DNA from: Gloeophyllum trabeum ATCC 11539
Lineage: Eukaryota > Basidiomycota > Agaricomycetes > Gloeophyllales > Gloeophyllaceae
NCBI RefSeq assembly: GCF_000344685.1
Contig: NW_006920421.1
Location: 263,490 to 290,197, forward strand
DNA: 26,708 nt
Direction of reading: 5' to 3'
The notes below the pieces were generated by a model. That model had not been told where the DNA came from. It did not search any database and worked only from the letters and a program-made list of their open reading frames with translations. The translations under genes and the position numbers were made by a program. Positions 18,791-26,708 of this stretch are shown here, piece by piece; the first letter of the stretch is position 1; the number at the start of each line of letters is the position of its first letter.

Positions 18791-19467
18791 TTAACTTGAC
18801 GCAGAGAGACGTACCCCATCGCACTCCTCTAACCAAGCCTCAAACTTGCTCAATAAATCCTGGATACTTTTGCCCCTCTGCGCCTTATACACCTCGCCGC
18901 CGCAATCGTATGCTTTCAGCGTCTTTCCCTTGAGTTCAACGTAGCCGTTGCAGATGAAGTCCTGCACCCTCTTATACCCTATAACAGCCTCAGGTCCTGC
19001 ATCCGAGGTGCGGCTCTTCTTCGCGGGCTTCGAAGGGGCACCGCGAACAGGTTCGTTCTCATCTTGCGCCGGTCGCTTTCGACCCTTCATCGTTGCCTGC
19101 GCGTCCTCGGCCAATATCATGTCCAGGAACTCCCTCTCAGTCAGCTTCTGCGATGGCTTTGCCAATGGCACGTGTTGCAGCGTCCCCTTCGCTCCCAGAA
19201 CTATGTAATCCACGCTTTCTGATGTCGCGCTGACGACCCGCCTTTGGTTGGGTCAGCCGAAATCCAGATAGAAGTACTGAAGGAAAGTACTGACCCTCCA
19301 TTCGCCCTGCATAGTTCCCGCGCATGGTCCGCCGTCATGGTGACCCATGTCCCAGTGATGTAGAAAGACTTCCCCGCAAACTTGGTGCTACATGGTAGCT
19401 TAGGTCTGGAGGGCGAGGCGGCTGGAGAGTCCACAGTTAAGTCAATCACGGATGTCGTCTTGCTCAT
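18791..19467 (-). CDS. Small BRCT-domain protein
   Basis: Two exons, 19295-19467 and 18791-19241, with a 53-bp intron (GTCAGT...CAAAG); 207 residues in frame. I start at 19467 (MSKTTSVIDLTVDSPAASPS) rather than at the upstream ATG at 19560, because the upstream part reads like leader. A short serine/proline-rich N-terminus (IDLTVDSP resembles a SUMO-interaction motif) precedes one BRCT domain: FAGKSFYITGTWVTMTADHA, NGGRVVSATSESVDYIVLG, then LTEREFLDMI. A basic linker follows (KGRKRPAQ, PAKKSR, a likely nuclear signal). The C-terminal ~60 residues (GYKRVQDFICNGYVELKGKT, LLSKFEAWLEE) I do not recognise. BRCT domains bind phosphopeptides or other BRCTs in DNA-damage responses, so a nuclear role is likely, but the partner is unknown. 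Promoter CGCG boxes fit cell-cycle control. Confidence 0.82.
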
Positions 19468-19859
19468 GATGATATGGGAAGTTCTCGACGAGCGAGCGAT
19501 CAGGAGATGGCAGTTACACGCGTATAATATATGGAGAGGGAGCGCGTTATATGATGTCACATGACCGCGTCGCGTCGAAGTACTTTACGTCGAATCACGA
19601 ATTGAGCAAACTATTATGCGACGTACGGTACCGTAGTAAAGCATGCGCAGGCGGAGGTGAAGCTAGACTTTACACTATCATTAACGTAATGTACAAGATG
19701 AACCGAGGATCAGGGTTATCGGGATATCATCTGCGGGTGTGGTCCTAGTACTACCAATGCTTGTTCGTAAGTCCGATTAGTGTCATTGTTGGTATAAGCC
19801 AATGCAAAGGTACGATATGTCAAGATGATAATAAATAGTGCGTTCATTTGATCATTGGC
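19468..19859. other. Intergenic: BRCT gene promoter and PSD 3' flank
   Basis: The left part holds the BRCT gene's CGCG boxes and a TATA-like TATATTA (about 19524-19532, minus). The right part is the 3' flank of the phosphatidylserine decarboxylase. The short plus-strand frames show nothing recognisable. Confidence 0.5.
19518..19577 (-). promoter_or_regulatory. Cluster of MluI-box-like CGCG sites upstream of the BRCT gene
   Basis: A perfect ACGCGT lies at 19518-19523, an AACGCGC just upstream, and two overlapping GACGCG units at about 19565-19577 on the minus strand, all 50-110 bp upstream of the BRCT start. ACGCGT is the core bound by the MBF (Mbp1/Swi6-type) factor that drives G1/S genes in fungi. 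Binding here is inference. Confidence 0.5.
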
Positions 19860-22800
19860 CTACGCTCTCCCATTGGCCAAGGGGCTGGGAGATCGCAAAC
19901 TTCGGCCGATGCCCATGCCCACCCGAACGAGCGTCTCCAGGCATGCTCGCCCGTTGATGAGCAGGTCTTCATCCCATTCCACGACTCCCCGCTCGAAGAG
20001 CATGACAATCGTAGAACCCCCTGGAGTTTCAAAAGTTAGCCCTGATAGCCATCTCAAAAGAGACGGACATACCAAATGCAAAGTATCCAAACTCTTGGCC
20101 TCGCTTGACCTGTTCGCCCTCCTGAACGGTTGTCCGGATTGTACCCACCATCATGGCCCCAACGCAGACAGCCATCACGCGACCGAACTGCGGACTGTCA
20201 ATGGGAACGATCTTGCGAGCATTCTCCCCATACACATCCAATGCGGTTCTGATGGCTTGCGGCTGATCGTGAAACCAAACGGTCAGTCACCTTCCTCGCA
20301 TCAACGTGCTGTCAGAGCGCACTCACGTTGACAGTATAGTATTCTCCGGCGATGTACGTCATTGGACCAATCGTACCATCCACCGGAGAATGGAAGCGAT
20401 GGTAGTCTTGCGGCGCCAACCGGAATATGGCAAGGGCACCCCCGTTGTATCGTTCGGCTTGGTCTTTGTAAGCGTCACCAAGAAGTCGCGCCACAGTGAA
20501 CTCGCGACCCTTTATCCACAGCTTGGTAGCCTCGTTGACGGTCTCAAAGGTCATAAGCCGGCAGTCAGCCGCGCTCACAAGTCGGCCTGGATCATTGGGG
20601 GATTCAACAGGTCTCGCTTCCGGTTTTAGCTTTCTGTACTAGAAGTGAATAAGGTCATCGTGTGCGAGATGGATAGTATTTACCGGTAGAAGAACTCGTT
20701 GAATGTTTCTATGTCCTGGTCTCAGCAGGGGCACAAAGGTAAAGAATACGTAGACTCACTGAATGAGCTGATAGGATCCCGGATCTCATCCACGTTCAAA
20801 TTATGGAACTCTATGAATGGTAAAATGTCGCGGGCCGATTCTGGAGAATCATATTTGATACCCTGCTTGATGGACAAGGATTTAAGAAGTTTACGGGCTG
20901 CGACAGATTGAGCGCAGGCTCGTGCGAAAGCAGCGGGACACATACCTCTTGCCCCTTCCATCCTCCCTTTCATCCCCTATATGGAAGAAGATTAGTGAAT
21001 TCTGTGAGCGGTCACGCCACACGACGCACTTTGTACAGAAGTCGAATCCCCAGTCTAACGTACACCTGCATCTTTTCCTCCTCTAACTGCCCCGTCATTC
21101 TATTTTGGATGATGATATTCGCGGAATTCTGGGGCAAACATTTCAAATTCATCAGTCCTGCCACCAGCGTGCCACCGACAGGTAAACTAACCGCTCCCAG
21201 CTTATAGTTCCCACTGGACACTTTCGAGATTATTTTCGTGTACCACTTCCTTTGCGCCTGGCTAGCGGTTACGAAGTTACCCACGACAATTCGATCCACC
21301 CGGGCCCAGTCTTGACTGGCACAAACAGCCAAATGAGTTACAATGTCCATCTCAGCCTTGGAATTCATCCTCGGACGGTGACACAGTGGGCAATTCTTCA
21401 CATTGATGACCCTTTCCAGCGACCCCGCCGATGGCGACTGATCCGACGGGGACGTCGACGCAGATCCAGAGTAATCCTCGGTATCAGATATTGATGAAGA
21501 TGAGTTGGAATGCACGGGCCCAGGATAGGATGGAGGTACTACCCGCGCGGGGTGCCCTGGCAACCCAACGGCTAGATCCTGCAAGGGTTGTTGCGTCCGC
21601 TCTGTGGGGTACGCGGGCGGCAACGACGGCTTCTTTATGGGCTCCTCCTCAGGCTGTGAATACGCCTCCTGGGGCGGGGCCATGGGCGGGCCCGAAAAGT
21701 TCATTTTGCTCATATCCAGCGCGGTCCCAGGAGCGTTGTCCCCAGCAACTGCGGGGGTGACGGGCGCACTTGTGTCCGTGGAAAGTACGTCCGAGTCGGA
21801 GGTGATCCGCTTCTTTTCGCTCGCGGGCCGGCACAGCTCCTCCTCGAGACATTGTACTGTCTCCGCGATGGTTAGCTCGTCCTCGTGAGGCTTCTTACCA
21901 TGCCTCGTGAAGAAAGAGCTGACTGTCTCCGCTGACAGAGTCGAGCCAAGAGAATCCAGCATTGACGTGATTTCAACGTGCGAGAGCGCGCCCGTGTCAT
22001 CCGTGTCATACTGCTTCAGGTACTGTCGCCAGAAGCGCTGGCGGAGCGCGTCGTAGGGCTGGTACTTCGCTTTGAAGGTAATCGTGGGGTTGTGTCGGCC
22101 CTCCCAGGGCATCTCCTTCGCCGTGGACAGAGGCAGCTTGAACTCCTTCATGGGCGTGTCGCCGTTCGTGTCATCAGTGTACAGCCCAGTAGCGGGGTCC
22201 TTTGCAGGCACATCCGCTAATAGCTCCGAAATATTGAACGATGCATCCCCGACATGGTCGTTTGAAGATAGCTTGTCCCAGTCGAGCACCGTCAACTGCA
22301 CTTTGAACGATGTCTCGTACCGTCGCACGTGGAAGAGCAGTTTCTCGTCCCAGATGGGATTACGAGAGTGTCGGATCACGCGAGTTCGGAAGACTTTCTT
22401 ACCAAACGAAATGACTACAAACGGGTCCATGTCCCAACCCGTCCTCGTCACTGGAGAAATTAGGAAAGTCAGATCGTTCGTCTGGCAGGACCCCATTAAA
22501 GACACTTACTGTTCTTGAGCCGGGGCAGATCCTCGGCGCCGTGGATCTCGAGCATAACAATTCCAACGATATCATTGGCCGCCGAGAAGTTGTAAGCACC
22601 CTTCTTCCCTCCCCAAGACTTCCTGAACTTCGGCCCCTTCTTCTCGGTGCGTGGGGTCGAGGGCGGACCCGCACTGACGCTTCGCCCACGCATGTCCTGC
22701 ACCGGGGAAGACCGCGTCCGGCCATCGAGACTTAGTGCTGTAGGTGTGGGCACCGAAGATGAGTCGTACGAGGGAGTAGGAGACATCGTCGGGCGCCTCA

Positions 22801-23886
22801 GCACCTTGGGCACTTTGAAGACCTGCGACGAAGGTTTCGGCGCGACGGGCGTCTTCTCCGCTGTAGGACTACGATCGGGGGCAGTGGGAGTGGTGGGGCT
22901 GAGGGGCAGACTGACCGAATGGGGCTCGTCAACAAGAGGCGTCGAGGGGCCCGCGTATATCTCGGTGAAGCGCGGCGAGGCAGGCTCTTCGTCCTCTTCG
23001 TCGGTGGGGCCCTCACCTTCGTCTGAGCTAAACCCGTCATCTTCGAACAAAGGACCTCCTTGATTCGATCGGACAGTGCCTATGCCTTCGGTCTGGATAC
23101 ATTAGGATGATGGCGACGGAGCGGGGTACGGGAAACCTACCGGAGGCGCAGACATCAAGCTAGGCCGAGAGCGCTTTACAAGATCTTGGTAGATTTCGTC
23201 AAAGTCGAGCAAAGACTCTGTATTAGGAGGCTGAACAAAGCCGAGCTTAATTTCGATGGTGCCTCTTGCTTTCGTAGTAGTCCTGGTCGATACGACCGGG
23301 GCAGTGAACGGCTGTCAAGGTGTAAGCCGTCCGCATTAGACATCTTGGACGTAAGCGGCGGACCTTGTTATTCGGGTCGTCGAATCCCAAAGCCCGACCA
23401 CCCTTGAACCAGTCCTCCAGAGGCAGTGACACTTCACCCAGATAGTCTTTCTTCAGCATGTCCTTGTCCCATACCACCAGCTCCACGACGCCGAGCTTCT
23501 CAGCCAGCGACAGGTATATCGGGAAGTCAAACGTAGCCTCCTTCTCAGCGTATATAGGGCTCGTTGAACGCTTGACGACCGGCGTCTGATGCTTGGTGCT
23601 CAGCAAAGAGACCACCACAAAGCTGTAAGGATTCATGAGCGTGACAGCGGTCGATACCGGACATTTGGCATGCTTACGGGTCGCTGTTGCCGCTCTTGTC
23701 CTTTGCCAGCAGATCCTTGCATCCCAGGACTTGCACCCGCAAGAACACGACCGGGAGTTCACCGGGAATAGGAGCGAAAGCGTTCACAGATCGCCCCGCC
23801 GTCACGCGCGTTGGCAGTCGAGCCGCCGACGCCGCCGACTTCAGTGCTCGCCGTAGTTTGAGGGCCTTCTTCGGTGCAGGCGCCAT
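19860..23886 (-). CDS. PSD2: C2/EF-hand phosphatidylserine decarboxylase (PSD2 type)
   Basis: Converts phosphatidylserine to phosphatidylethanolamine; the PSD2 type acts in the endosome/Golgi/vacuole system, not mitochondria. Twelve exons: 23678-23886, 23364-23622, 23141-23311, 22510-23092, 21192-22450, 21030-21128, 20946-20976, 20760-20897, 20684-20708, 20327-20633, 20073-20262 and 19860-20020; 1143 residues in frame. Order: first C2 domain (LPVVFLRVQVLGCKDLLA, SDPFVVVSLL), an acidic/proline-rich linker, second C2 domain (MTRTGWDMDPFVVISFG, NPIWDEKLLFHV), an EF-hand loop (YDTDDTGALSHVEI), a disordered segment and a zinc-binding-like CPLC...HLAVC. The catalytic domain follows (SLSIKQGIKYDSP, FKTFNEFFYRKLKPEARP, LAPQDYHRFHSPVDG). 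The self-cleavage motif GGST is at about residues 1091-1094, so S1093 becomes the pyruvoyl group. Two exons are tiny (31 and 25 bp). The 63-bp intron at 21129-21191 is open in frame. Calcium-dependent membrane binding is expected from the C2 and EF-hand units. Confidence 0.95.
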
Positions 23887-24394
23887 GTCTCCTGCTCGTC
23901 CAGATGGAATAACGTCGTCAAGACGGCTTTAATGAACTCGGGCACCCAGGCGGCGGTGCTCTTGGGCGTCCCGGGGGTGATATAACCGAGATTATGTAAA
24001 GACGACAGCGAAGCCAACCGCAGCGTGGCGAAGCTTGTCATCAAAGGTTCGACATATCCGTATTGGGCAATGATAGTACCATAAATGGTATTCACAGCGT
24101 GTCTCCCTCGGGCTACAACTTACATAACAATTGTGCGATACATAAACACTGTGTCCTTCCTCCACAGATCTCGACAAGCAAATACAACATCTGCTCCAGG
24201 ATTCAGAGGTGCCCGGGCCAGCGACGCCCCTCAGATCTAACGAGTGCCACGTTTGAATCATTCCTTTCTTTCTACTAGCACTGTTCTTGATCTTGTGCAG
24301 CGCTAGTTCCCCCCACAGTGCATCTAGCATCATTCGAAAATACCGCGACTCTGTCTGCAGACCCCTCAATTCTTAGCTTGCGTAGTATTTTACA
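23887..24394. other. PSD promoter region and unassigned sequence
   Basis: Upstream region of the phosphatidylserine decarboxylase. A minus-strand frame at 23992-24369 (segments RYFRMMLDALWGELALHKIK and SWSRCCICLSRS) reads fairly protein-like, but it has no splice partner or motif I recognise and would end inside the PSD promoter. I leave it unassigned; it may be a gene fragment. Confidence 0.4.
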
Positions 24395-24852
24395 GTGAAC
24401 TACCTCTGCATGCAGCGTCTAAACGAGTCTGATTTAGACAACTTGGACCGTCTCAAAACTTCGAAAAGGACTGTGAATATCGACTGAAACAGTCCGCTGC
24501 GAGTACCTGCGTTGCTCGGCGTTGAGGAGCGGTGCGGTCTCCAACCTTCACATCCTTCGAACGTAACGGTTTGCAGCTATAACTTCCATATCTCTCGTTC
24601 AACCCTTATATCTTCGCATACTGTGACTATAGAGTTCATGTCAATCTGTTTTATTTTATATTCACCGGAAACGAGCGACCTAGGACACGGAAATGGCGCT
24701 ACCAAGTATGCGCTCGCCGATACAGGAGCTCCCGGTCGAGCTTCTTTCCGAGACTTTCTCTCTGTCTCGACGGTGACATATCCTTTATCCAACCGCACTC
24801 TTGCTCACACATATCTGCAGACACTGGAGGGACTGTGCTTTGAAAACTCCCC
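24395..24852 (+). repeat. Second copy of the duplicated F-box 5' segment
   Basis: Inverted relative to the copy at 7345-7810 and about 17 kb away. The shared stretch spans non-coding upstream sequence as well as coding sequence, so the event copied genomic DNA, not a processed transcript. Confidence 0.8.
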
Positions 24853-24855
24853 AGT
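24395..24855 (+). pseudogene. Truncated F-box gene copy with its upstream region
   Basis: Collinear with 7345-7810 (minus), including about 290 bp of former upstream sequence. The F-box start at 24693 reads MALPSMRSPIQELPVELLSE and then TFSLSRR before a TGA at 24774-24776. Homology continues past the stop (ACATATCTGCAG, CTGGAGGGACTGTGCTTT) and ends abruptly near 24852. There is therefore an F-box stub but none of the leucine-rich part. It lies between the PSD gene and the intact kinase-like gene. Confidence 0.85.
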
Positions 24856-25032
24856 ACGTGACACAGTATAGGTGACTATAAATGAGTAGGGAAACTCAAT
24901 CCTGGGCGCCCCGAGTAATATGAGTATCAGAGGAGTGAGGCAGGGGTGCTCGCAATAGCTGAAAGCACAGGATTGGAGGAAAACAAGGTAGAGAGAAAGA
25001 AATAGATCAACCAATACTAGGACTATCGCAAA

Positions 25033-26087
25033 TCAATCTCGGCGTCGGTCCTCATTCATCGCAAAGACAAACCTGTAGGGATCTTCAGGTTTCCTTACGC
25101 CCCGCAATTCCCCATGCACGTTGACAGTAGCAGATATGGTGTCCCAAATTTGCCTTTCTCCCCAGTGTTCCAACACGATCTCTGCGTCCAGGTGAGCGTC
25201 TGGACTTACGAGGTAACTGAGACACGTCCCAAAGTCATCGTCCCTGTGGAAATCAGAGGCATGAAGGGACGTGGAGCAAGAAGAAAAGTCAACAAGGACA
25301 CAGTGGACGCTAGGTCCCAGCATGCTATCAGACGTCGAGCGGGCGCTGACGAGGATTTGCTTCCTGTGCCAGTCATGCTGAGAAACATCGGCATGTTCCA
25401 TGCCTCGAACACCGAGACGCAGGCTGTTTATCTATGGAGAAAGCTCACAAAGGCTAAACAATGCTGATAGACAAGCCAACGTACCAGTTCCACCTGTTGT
25501 TGTGGAGGTAGATGAGCGGCATGACCTTCGCCCAGTGGTACACCGCCCACGTACTCCATAAGGATGCCGTATATGGTGTGCCCCCCAGGGAGTGTTAACT
25601 GAAGGCAGAATCAGTTCCGTCTCTCACCGTCCGCGAGTTCGACCTCTGCACTCACCCTGTGCGCACCATAATACCAAGGCAGGAGGGATCCTTGCATGAA
25701 TCGTAGCCGCTCATACGTCATGTCCTCACAGCGTACCCCGTTCTCTTCGTTCTCATACCGGTTCCACCACTGCTCGAGTTCACTTTCTCCGGGAGGCTCC
25801 TCATCACTATATCCGTCATCGCGAGGATCATCCATGTGCAGAAATCTGTCGTCGAAAAGCTTCAGGCATAACACTGGGGAATCGGCTCCCATGTGAGCGC
25901 GGTCGATGGATACAATCTGGCAGGTGTACACCCGGGAGAGTCGAGTTCGAGTTCGTTCCGGCGTGAGTTCCTCAAGAATCCGGAGTGAGAAGGACTGTGA
26001 GCCGGCCAGGGTCGACGGCGAGAGCCCGATAGGATACAGTCTCTGCACGGACTGGATGTGGCACGCGATGTCGTAGGACCCCGGCAT
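25033..26087 (-). CDS. Atypical protein-kinase-like protein
   Basis: Three exons: 25656-26087, 25485-25598 and 25033-25431, with introns of 57 bp (GTGAGT...TTCAG) and 53 bp (GTACGT...CATAG); 314 residues in frame. The N-lobe has RVYTCQIVSIDR and SPVLCLKLFDDRFLHMDD, where K76 is the candidate ATP-site lysine. YGILMEYVGGVPLGEG is the hinge. The catalytic-loop equivalent is SQHDWHRKQIL (D202 kept; the usual loop lysine and asparagine positions are H204 and Q207). VHCVLVDFSS replaces DFG (D230 kept, glycine changed to serine). The end is RQIWDTISATVNVHGELRG and KPEDPYRFVF. This matches a kinase-like family expanded in Agaricomycetes. The retained Lys/Asp/Asp set leaves activity possible, but the substituted residues argue for unusual or lost catalysis. 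The substrate is unknown. A damaged paralogue lies at 17150-17988. The start codon lies about 70 bp from a tandem-repeat block. Confidence 0.82.
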
Positions 26088-26157
26088 ATGGGTACTGATG
26101 TTTGATCCTAAGTGCCCGATTTTCGGCCCTTATGGCCTCACACATTTGGACCGGATA

Positions 26158-26637
26158 TGTCCGCCTCTAGGATCCGGTCAGCCCAAATTGGGCTGCTTAT
26201 GTCCGCATAAGTGACCTATGCTCGGGCGTCCCCCGGTGTGTCCGCCAAACGGATCCAACCTCGAAACCGGCACACGCCCAACGCTGCAACGAGTAGATCG
26301 TGACATGATTACTCCGGGATATTGTATTTCAGTCTTCCTAGGATCCACCACTGTTTCCAAAGCTTGCATTTCATTCACCGTTGCTGAGGATATACCTGGA
26401 TATACACGAGACGAGCTGACAGTTGACTGAGAAGCATAAGAGACACCACTCAACCTAGTACAAGGACTACTGGGTGTGACACTTCGACGACTCCGTATGT
26501 CCGCCAGGTGATCGGACACCAAGACCGGCAAGGCCCTTGTGTCCGCCGTGATATACCGGACATGGACCGAAATTTTGGGCTTTTATGTCCGCCTAAATAT
26601 CCGACATAAGGCCTCAAAATTGGCCGTTTATGTCCGC
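26158..26637 (+). repeat. Degenerate tandem repeat of about 43 bp, TGTCCGC core
   Basis: TGTCCGC occurs seven times: at 26158, 26200, 26239, 26498, 26540, 26586 and 26631. Spacing is 42 and 39 in the first group and 42, 46 and 45 in the second. Flanks are partly conserved (for example AAATTGGGCTGCTTATGTCC, ATTTTGGGCTTTTATGTCC and AAATTGGCCGTTTATGTCC). Complementary CGGACA motifs occur between units; one pair forms a 7-bp stem (26583-26589 and 26603-26609). The array is split by about 250 bp of unrelated sequence and lies directly upstream of the kinase-like gene. Confidence 0.75.
26246..26497. other. Non-repeat segment splitting the tandem repeat
   Basis: About 250 bp lacking the TGTCCGC core, placed between the two groups of repeat units. 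It may be an insertion or the decayed middle of the array. I see no flanking duplication or terminal inverted repeat that would show a transposon, and no gene. Confidence 0.4.
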
Positions 26638-26708
26638 ACTAAGATCAAACATATATACCAGTATGCCCGGGGTCCTGATGTCGTCTGGTACCTTCATTCG
26701 ATACCGTA

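Noticed and set aside
26178..26531. 117-codon minus-strand frame
   Set aside because: Runs through the tandem-repeat block; the reading frame is a by-product of the repeats.
1..26708. tRNA, rRNA, CRISPR or riboswitch features
   Set aside because: No cloverleaf, rRNA core motif, spacer-repeat array or riboswitch aptamer was seen on either strand by eye; a covariance-model scan would be decisive.

Overview
The window is nuclear DNA of a filamentous basidiomycete, most likely an Agaricomycete. Genes are dense and carry many 48-90 bp GT...AG introns. The families are typical of mushroom-forming fungi: F-box/LRR, BTB/POZ and kinase-like multigene families, a HAM1-like protein, and a GPI-anchored 'macrofage activating glycoprotein'-type secreted protein. 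I see no rRNA, tRNA or CRISPR. All exon models below were built by hand from reading frames and splice sites. For every spliced model called intact, the exon lengths sum to a multiple of three.

Layout. 1-2045 is gene-poor and holds a decayed F-box fragment (about 840-1095, minus). 2046-3778 (minus) is a BTB/POZ gene whose second exon is interrupted by a 633-bp element with 21-bp terminal inverted repeats and a TA target duplication. Conceptual removal of the element plus one TA rejoins the BTB reading frame exactly. 3919-5061 (plus) is the TFIIF small subunit. 5062-6123 has at most one orphan exon. 6124-7522 (minus) is a broken F-box/LRR gene and 8199-9845 (minus) an intact paralogue. 10530-13112 (minus) is a HAM1-like protein. 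13974-15327 (minus) is the GPI-anchored secreted protein, divergent from a small basic HMG/YABBY-like chromatin protein (15706-16434, plus). 17150-17988 (plus) is a decayed kinase-like gene. 18791-19467 (minus) encodes a small BRCT protein with MluI-box-like promoter sites. 19860-23886 (minus) is a 12-exon C2/EF-hand phosphatidylserine decarboxylase of the PSD2 type. 24395-24855 (plus) is a truncated second-site copy of the F-box gene together with its upstream region. 25033-26087 (minus) is the intact kinase-like paralogue. 26158-26637, just upstream of it, is a degenerate tandem repeat of about 43 bp built around TGTCCGC.

Housekeeping genes (TFIIF, PSD2, HAM1-like, chromatin protein, BRCT) alternate with fast-evolving families (F-box, BTB, kinase-like). 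In this window each of those families has at least one damaged member. The housekeeping genes look intact; the accessory genes show birth-and-death evolution, segmental duplication and transposon insertion. The most notable object is the terminal-inverted-repeat element inside the BTB gene, because the host gene documents its exact ends.
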